Assembly: GCA_021154065.1 (NCBI GenBank)
Contig: JAJKJG010000385.1
Span: 1-7,445, forward strand
DNA: 7,445 nt
Direction of reading: 5' to 3'
From: Methylobacterium sp.
GTDB lineage: Bacteria > Pseudomonadota > Alphaproteobacteria > Rhizobiales > Beijerinckiaceae
Position numbers and translations under genes: made by a program. Below the pieces are notes generated by a model. The model saw only the letters and a list, made by a program, of their open reading frames with translations, was not told where the DNA came from and ran no database searches. Of the stretch, positions 6,019 to 7,445 are shown piece after piece; within the stretch, counting starts at the first letter, position 1; every line of letters begins with the position of its first letter.

Positions 6019-6125
6019 ACCTCTCCCGCTTGCGGGAGAGGTCGAGTCTGCGAAGCAGACCGGGTGAGGGCGCGGCGCGCTCAATCCTCCCCTCACCCCG
6101 GCCCTCTCCCGCAAGCGGGAGAGGG
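6019..6125. repeat. Compound REP-like palindromic element between dsbA-like gene and smc
   Basis: Three hairpins are packed in the gap. Hairpin 1 (6019-6042) has an 11-base stem around CTCTCCCGC-TT-GCGGGAGAG. Hairpin 2 (6046-6060) is GTCTGC-GAA-GCAGAC. Hairpin 3 (6102-6125) has an 11-base stem of almost the same sequence as hairpin 1, but with an AA centre. Between them CCGGGTGAGGG (6060-6070) faces CCCTCACCCCGG (6090-6101), its reverse complement with one extra C. The whole is thus two REP-like units placed head to head around a GC-rich centre. Similar CTCTCCC...GGGAGAG elements are common between genes in Hyphomicrobiales and give spurious Pro/Gly-rich translations such as PHPGPLPQAGEGE, which is seen here. 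There is no T-tract, so a classical terminator is not supported; mRNA stabilisation or 3' end formation is possible. Confidence 0.8.
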
Positions 6126-6130
6126 GGAAG

Positions 6131-6136
6131 GGGAGG
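6131..6136 (+). promoter_or_regulatory. Ribosome binding site of smc, adjoining the palindromic repeat
   Basis: GGGAGG four bases before a GTG start at 6141. It sets the unusual GTG start and lies only five bases after the last base of the repeat at 6125. Confidence 0.55.
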
Positions 6137-6140
6137 GCCC

Positions 6141-7346
6141 GTGAAGCTCACGCGCCTTCGCCTCGTCGGCTTCAAATCCTTCGTCGAGCCGACCGATTTC
6201 ATCATCGAGCCGGGGCTCACCGGCGTCGTCGGGCCGAACGGCTGCGGCAAGTCGAACCTCGTCGAGGCGCTGCGCTGGGTCATGGGCGAGACCTCGCACA
6301 AGAGCATGCGCGCCTCCGGCATGGACGACGTGATCTTCGCCGGCTCGGCGAACCGGCCGTCGCGCAACACGGCCGAAGTGCACCTCGCGATCGACAACGA
6401 GGAGCGCAAGGCGCCGGCGGCGTTCAACGACGCGACGCAGCTCGACGTCTCGCGCCGCATCGAGCGCGAGGAGGGCTCGACCTACCGCATCAACGGCCGC
6501 GAGGTGCGGGCCCGCGACGTGCAGCTGCTGTTCGCCGACGCCGCCACCGGGGCGCGCTCGCCGGCGCTCGTCCGGCAGGGCCAGATCAGCGAGATCATCG
6601 CCGCAAAGCCGCAGGCGCGCCGCCGCATCCTCGAGGACGCGGCCGGCATCGCCGGCCTGCATGCCCGCCGCCACGAGGCGGAGCTGCGCCTCAAGGCCGC
6701 CGACGACAACCTGCTGCGGGTCGAGGACGTCCTGCGCGAGCTCGAGGTCCAGGTCGACAGCCTGAAGAAGCAGGGCCGCCAGGCCTCGCGCTACAAGAAT
6801 ATCTCGGCCGAGATCCGGCGCCTGGAGGCGCTGGTCTACGCGATCGGCCATGCCGAGGCGCGCGAGCAGGTCGCCGCCGCCGAGCGCCAAGCCGCCGAGG
6901 ACCTGAAGGCCGTCGCGGACGCCCAGGCCGAGCAGGCGAATGCGGCGACGGCCCAGGCGGTCGCGGCGCATGCCCTTCCGGCCTTGCGCGAGGGCGAGGC
7001 CGCCGCGGCGGCCGCGCTGCAGAGGCTCAACCATGCCCGCAACGAGCTCGAAGCCGAGGAGCGCCGCGCGAGGGAGCGGCTCGCCGAGCTCGAGCGCCAC
7101 CTCGCCGAGCTCGAGCGCGACATCGCCCGCCAGACCGCCGCCCAGGCCGACGCCGCGGCGACCATCGCCCGCCTCAAGGCGGAAAGCGAGGAGCTGAGCC
7201 AGAGGGACGGCGGCAGCGCCGAAGCCAAGGCCGAGGCCGAGGCGCGCCTGCGCGGCGCCGAGGACGAGCTTTCGGTCGTCGAAGCCGAGCTGGCGCAGCT
7301 CCAGGCGCAGGTCTCGGACGTGAACGCGCGCCAGGCCGCGATCTAG
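6141..7346 (+). CDS. smc: Chromosome segregation SMC protein, N-terminal part, ended by in-frame TAG
   Basis: SMC is the ATPase of the bacterial condensin that organises and separates chromosomes with ScpA/ScpB. Starting from GTG, the family's KLTRLRLVGFKSF opening is immediate. The Walker A motif is GPNGCGKSN (31-39), the Q-loop QGQI is at 146-149, and the conserved ILEDAAGI region at 163-170 ends the N-terminal head. After about residue 172 the protein is an Ala/Glu/Arg-rich coiled coil. SMC proteins are about 1150 residues, with hinge and C-terminal head still to come. Here the frame meets TAG (7344-7346) after 401 residues, within the first coiled-coil arm. The same frame then continues without a stop to the window edge and still looks like coiled coil, so the gene is interrupted rather than naturally short. 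A fragment of this size lacks the hinge and the Walker B/signature half and could not form a working ATPase alone. Reasons could be a real nonsense mutation (for example CAG to TAG) or a base-call error. Confidence 0.9.
   Translation: MKLTRLRLVGFKSFVEPTDFIIEPGLTGVVGPNGCGKSNLVEALRWVMGETSHKSMRASGMDDVIFAGSANRPSRNTAEVHLAIDNEERKAPAAFNDATQLDVSRRIEREEGSTYRINGREVRARDVQLLFADAATGARSPALVRQGQISEIIAAKPQARRRILEDAAGIAGLHARRHEAELRLKAADDNLLRVEDVLRELEVQVDSLKKQGRQASRYKNISAEIRRLEALVYAIGHAEAREQVAAAERQAAEDLKAVADAQAEQANAATAQAVAAHALPALREGEAAAAAALQRLNHARNELEAEERRARERLAELERHLAELERDIARQTAAQADAAATIARLKAESEELSQRDGGSAEAKAEAEARLRGAEDELSVVEAELAQLQAQVSDVNARQAAI
7080..7121 (+). repeat. 21-base tandem duplication inside smc coiled coil
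   Basis: Two adjacent 21-base units (7080-7100 and 7101-7121) match at 20 of 21 bases and encode LAELERH and LAELERD. Each unit is exactly one coiled-coil heptad, so the register is kept. Confidence 0.75.
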
Positions 7347-7445
7347 CGCACGCGGCGCGAGGAGAGCGAGCGCCTGGCCCGCCTCGCAGCCGAGCGGGCG
7401 CGGGTCGAGCGCGATCTCGCGGCCCTCGCGGAGGCGAGCGGCGGG
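7347..7445 (+). pseudogene. smc: Continuation of smc reading frame after the TAG (off right edge)
   Basis: The 33 codons after the TAG stay open in the same frame and encode RTRREESERLARLAAERA and further Arg/Glu/Ala/Leu-rich sequence with heptad-like spacing, the same composition as the coiled coil before the stop. No ATG, GTG or TTG occurs in frame in this stretch, so translation restart inside the window is unlikely. This supports a single interrupted smc gene. What lies beyond the edge (hinge, C-terminal head) cannot be seen. Confidence 0.75.

Noticed and set aside
5091..6020. Minus-strand open frame of 309 codons
   Set aside because: Antisense to dciA and the DsbA-like gene; no family features.
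6019..6125. CRISPR array or rho-independent terminator
   Set aside because: The repeats are inverted palindromes without regular spacers, and no T-run follows any stem.
6093..7100. Minus-strand open frame of 335 codons
   Set aside because: Antisense to smc and partly made of the palindromic repeat (its Pro-Ser-rich end is typical of such repeats).
7344..7346. TAG reassigned to an amino acid genome-wide
   Set aside because: TAG ends the DsbA-like and DUF1127 genes exactly at family-typical C-termini, so it is used as a normal stop.

Overview
The window is very GC-rich bacterial chromosomal DNA. Gene content and order point to an alphaproteobacterium, most likely of the order Hyphomicrobiales (Rhizobiales). 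The pointers are a DUF1127 protein, an alphaproteobacterial-looking run mutY / DUF721 (dciA) / dsbA-like / smc, and a compound palindromic repeat whose arms have the form CTCTCCCGC-(TT or AA)-GCGGGAGAG, of a type often scattered between genes in this group. The assignment is inference from gene content; no species is claimed.

Left half (1-3123, minus strand): a compact operon-like cassette transcribed crp/fnr-type regulator -> secreted FecR-domain protein -> CHASE2-domain class III nucleotide cyclase. The last is cut by the left edge after about 628 codons. The regulator keeps the cyclic-nucleotide phosphate-binding signature and the Arg-Glu...Arg recognition-helix residues of E. coli CRP. 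The cyclase keeps both metal-binding aspartates and the Asn/Arg transition-state pair. The cassette therefore looks like a self-contained cyclic-nucleotide circuit: extracytoplasmic sensing, second-messenger synthesis, transcriptional output. The FecR protein overlaps the cyclase by one base and carries an EF-hand-like loop. The 204-base leader of the regulator gene holds three copies of a 9-base motif (two direct, one inverted).

Middle (3328-4741, minus strand): mutY (adenine glycosylase) followed by a small DUF1127 gene. A near-consensus CRP-type palindrome (TGTGA-N6-TCACC) overlaps the mutY stop codon and sits upstream of the DUF1127 gene.

Right half (4807-7445, plus strand, divergent from mutY): dciA/DUF721 (helicase loading), a periplasmic DsbA-like thioredoxin-fold protein, then smc. 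A compound palindromic repeat fills the dsbA-smc gap and ends next to the smc ribosome binding site. The smc gene is interrupted by an in-frame TAG at 7344-7346. The same frame stays open to the window edge with coiled-coil-like sequence, so this is a nonsense mutation, a sequence error, or a genuinely split SMC.

No tRNA, rRNA, CRISPR array, insertion sequence or phage gene was seen. No stretch over 300 bases lacks a gene. The most unusual items are the smc interruption and the Crp-FecR-CHASE2 cyclase cassette with its candidate operator.
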